Source of the DNA: JAAGZL01 sp964628835
GTDB taxonomy: Bacteria > Pseudomonadota > Gammaproteobacteria > Chromatiales > Chromatiaceae
Direction of reading: 5' to 3'
Length of the DNA: 7,265 bases
Assembly (NCBI GenBank): GCA_964628835.1
Contig: CAZVME010000109.1
Location: 1 to 7,265 of the forward strand
A program made the translations under genes and the position numbers. A model generated the notes under the pieces. The model was not told where the DNA came from, made no database searches, and saw only the letters and a list, made by a program, of their open reading frames with translations. How positions within the stretch are numbered: the first letter of the stretch is position 1; every line of letters begins with the position of its first letter. Positions 6,310 to 7,265 of the stretch are shown here, in pieces.

Positions 6310-6382
6310 AATGATTAATTTACTGTTTTTATGAGAAAGCAAAGTGGGGGAACATCAGATAGGGGTGTGTTCCAATATCAGG

Positions 6383-6407
6383 ACCAATCGAGTCTGACCC
6401 CATTGGT
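6383..6407. repeat. Dispersed small hairpin repeat, copy 2
   Basis: ACCAAT (6383-6388) pairs with ATTGGT (6402-6407) around a 13-base loop CGAGTCTGACCCC. CAATCGAGTCTGACC at 6385-6399 is identical to 4438-4452. The element lies five bases downstream of the Yip1-family gene stop (minus strand). A second inverted repeat, six pairs (TGTTCC with GGAACA on the minus strand), lies within about 6350-6374. Neither is followed by a U-tract, so this is not an ordinary terminator. Confidence 0.6.
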
Positions 6408-6411
6408 TTAT

Positions 6412-6993
6412 CTAGGTTAACCAGCTAAAGATAAATATGGAAACCCCAATAAACACAACGATCATTATCAGGCCAAGGGAAGCAACCCATGTTGAATAGA
6501 CAAAACCTTTTTCCTCTGGAATGTGCATAAAAATAGGAATACCGACATACAGTAAGTAGACAGATGCTGCTACTGCAGCCATCCCAATAATTAAATCTAC
6601 AATAAGCACAGGGTAGAGTGCTGCGAATCCAGCCAGAAAGATTGGTACCGAGGTCAATAATGCCAGTTCTATGCAGTGCACTGGACTGGGAGTGACATCA
6701 AATGTTTTTGCCAGCCAACATATGCCAAAGCCCATGGCATAGACACCGACATTAAATCCAACATAAGCAGCAATCGCTATATATATCGCTTTGTGTGCGG
6801 CAATGGTAAAGGGCTCGCCAACACCCAGATCCCAGCCAGTATTTACAGTGGCCATATATCCGAAGATGGTGGGAATCAGTGCAAGTAGTGCGGTATATAA
6901 AATAATTTCCAGGGGGTTTGCTGGCGTTTTATCTGCATCCTTCAGGCTTTGTTTAGGCTCAAAAAGTAAATGTAAAAAATTCCTTGCAAGCAT
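6412..6993 (-). CDS. Yip1-family inner-membrane protein, YohC-like
   Basis: The 193 residues form a polytopic membrane protein with about five hydrophobic segments, near 29-49, 68-95, 107-127, 130-153 and 167-190. It resembles E. coli YohC (Yip1 domain) in order and wording: an NTGWDLG stretch after the first segment, then HCIELALLTSVPIFLAGFAALYP, YLLYVGIPIFM and a PEEKGF motif before the last helix. The length is that of YohC. The molecular role of bacterial Yip1 proteins is not established; eukaryotic relatives work in vesicle traffic. The start is very firm, with AGGAGG six bases upstream of the ATG. It is the first of the minus-strand run and is followed by the MtfA-type gene after 116 bases that contain a repeat hairpin, so read-through is possible but not shown. 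Confidence 0.9.
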   Translation of the reverse strand: MLARNFLHLLFEPKQSLKDADKTPANPLEIILYTALLALIPTIFGYMATVNTGWDLGVGEPFTIAAHKAIYIAIAAYVGFNVGVYAMGFGICWLAKTFDVTPSPVHCIELALLTSVPIFLAGFAALYPVLIVDLIIGMAAVAASVYLLYVGIPIFMHIPEEKGFVYSTWVASLGLIMIVVFIGVSIFIFSWLT

Positions 6994-6999
6994 ATTGTG

Positions 7000-7005
7000 C
7001 CTCCT
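7000..7005 (-). promoter_or_regulatory. Strong ribosome binding site of the Yip1-family gene
   Basis: The minus strand reads a perfect AGGAGG six bases before the ATG at 6993, the best ribosome site in the window, suggesting efficient translation. Confidence 0.85.
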
Positions 7006-7211
7006 ATGTCGTTTTTATGGATGTGGATGCCAGATCGATAAAAGGAGTATAGCCTTTGAAATATATTTGTTATTTAGAGTCTCATGAATAATTAATACGC
7101 CAGGTGTGTTCAGAACAGGTTCGGGCTTTGGGCAGCAGCGCATTAATACCTAAAACATACATCGATTAATGGTCAGTGCTCTTTTAGTTCTAGTAGCTTT
7201 TAAAAGGGTAC

Positions 7212-7265
7212 TGAACCTCCCCCAGTAAAACGGACAAGATTATTGAGGGGCATACCTTTCCTCAA
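7212..7265. mobile_element. Possible end of an IS3-family insertion sequence, partial
   Basis: From 7212 the sequence reads TGAACCTCCCCC, followed by AACGGACA. This layout (TGA at the tip, a C-run, then GGACA) is familiar from terminal inverted repeats of IS3-family elements. The rest of the element would lie to the right, outside the window, so no transposase or second end can be checked. The final bases contain TTGAGG (7243-7248) with CCTCAA (7260-7265). Just outside the proposed tip is a perfect palindrome CTTTTAAAAG (7197-7206). The 7021-7211 stretch to the left carries an inverted repeat CATTAAT/ATTAATG (7141-7147 with 7165-7171) but no gene I can support. Confidence 0.4.

Noticed and set aside
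6791..7087. 98-residue plus-strand open frame across the Yip1-family gene start
   Set aside because: It is antisense to a well-supported gene with a perfect ribosome site and has no family likeness.
7082..7162. 26-codon minus-strand ATG frame beginning MYVLGINA
   Set aside because: The first residues recall carbamoyltransferase N-termini, but the similarity stops at once, there is no ribosome site, and the frame closes too early.

Overview
The window looks like chromosomal DNA from a gammaproteobacterium. The YohC/Yip1-type, MtfA, YiiM-type MOSC and RsgA proteins all resemble proteobacterial members most closely, and the c-di-GMP and TRAP proteins fit an environmental, possibly sulfur-oxidizing or marine, lineage. 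That last point is a guess from gene flavour, not from a marker gene. No rRNA, tRNA, CRISPR array, replication origin or complete mobile element is visible.

Left part (1-2400): the 3' end of a GGDEF-EAL c-di-GMP protein (plus strand, cut by the window edge) runs into a very strong 18-bp hairpin terminator. It converges there with rsgA (minus strand), a circularly permuted ribosome-assembly GTPase. About 370 bases without a recognisable gene follow, holding only small hairpins.

Middle part (2401-4532, plus strand): a YiiM-like MOSC protein is followed after a gap of about 50 bases by a TakP-like TRAP solute-binding protein that has no membrane subunits beside it. Just after it lies a 78-base degenerate second copy of the 3' end of the MOSC gene, so this locus has been duplicated and then partly deleted. 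The region ends with the first copy of a small dispersed hairpin repeat.

Right part (4533-7265): four genes all read on the minus strand. In transcription order they are a YohC-like Yip1-family inner-membrane protein, a membrane-anchored MtfA-type zinc peptidase with a TTG start, a 78-residue HMA-like ferredoxin-fold protein without the CxxC metal site, and a 91-residue hypothetical protein. A clear terminator follows the HMA-like gene. A second copy of the dispersed hairpin lies between the Yip1 and MtfA genes. The last 54 bases resemble the end of an IS3-family insertion sequence that continues outside the window.

The genes do not form one obvious pathway. Plausible units are MOSC plus TRAP binding protein, and perhaps Yip1-MtfA-HMA-like. 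I see no convincing new defence or biosynthetic system. The most interesting signals are the duplicated MOSC remnant around the orphan binding protein, and the pair of hairpin repeats whose stems show one compensatory base-pair change.
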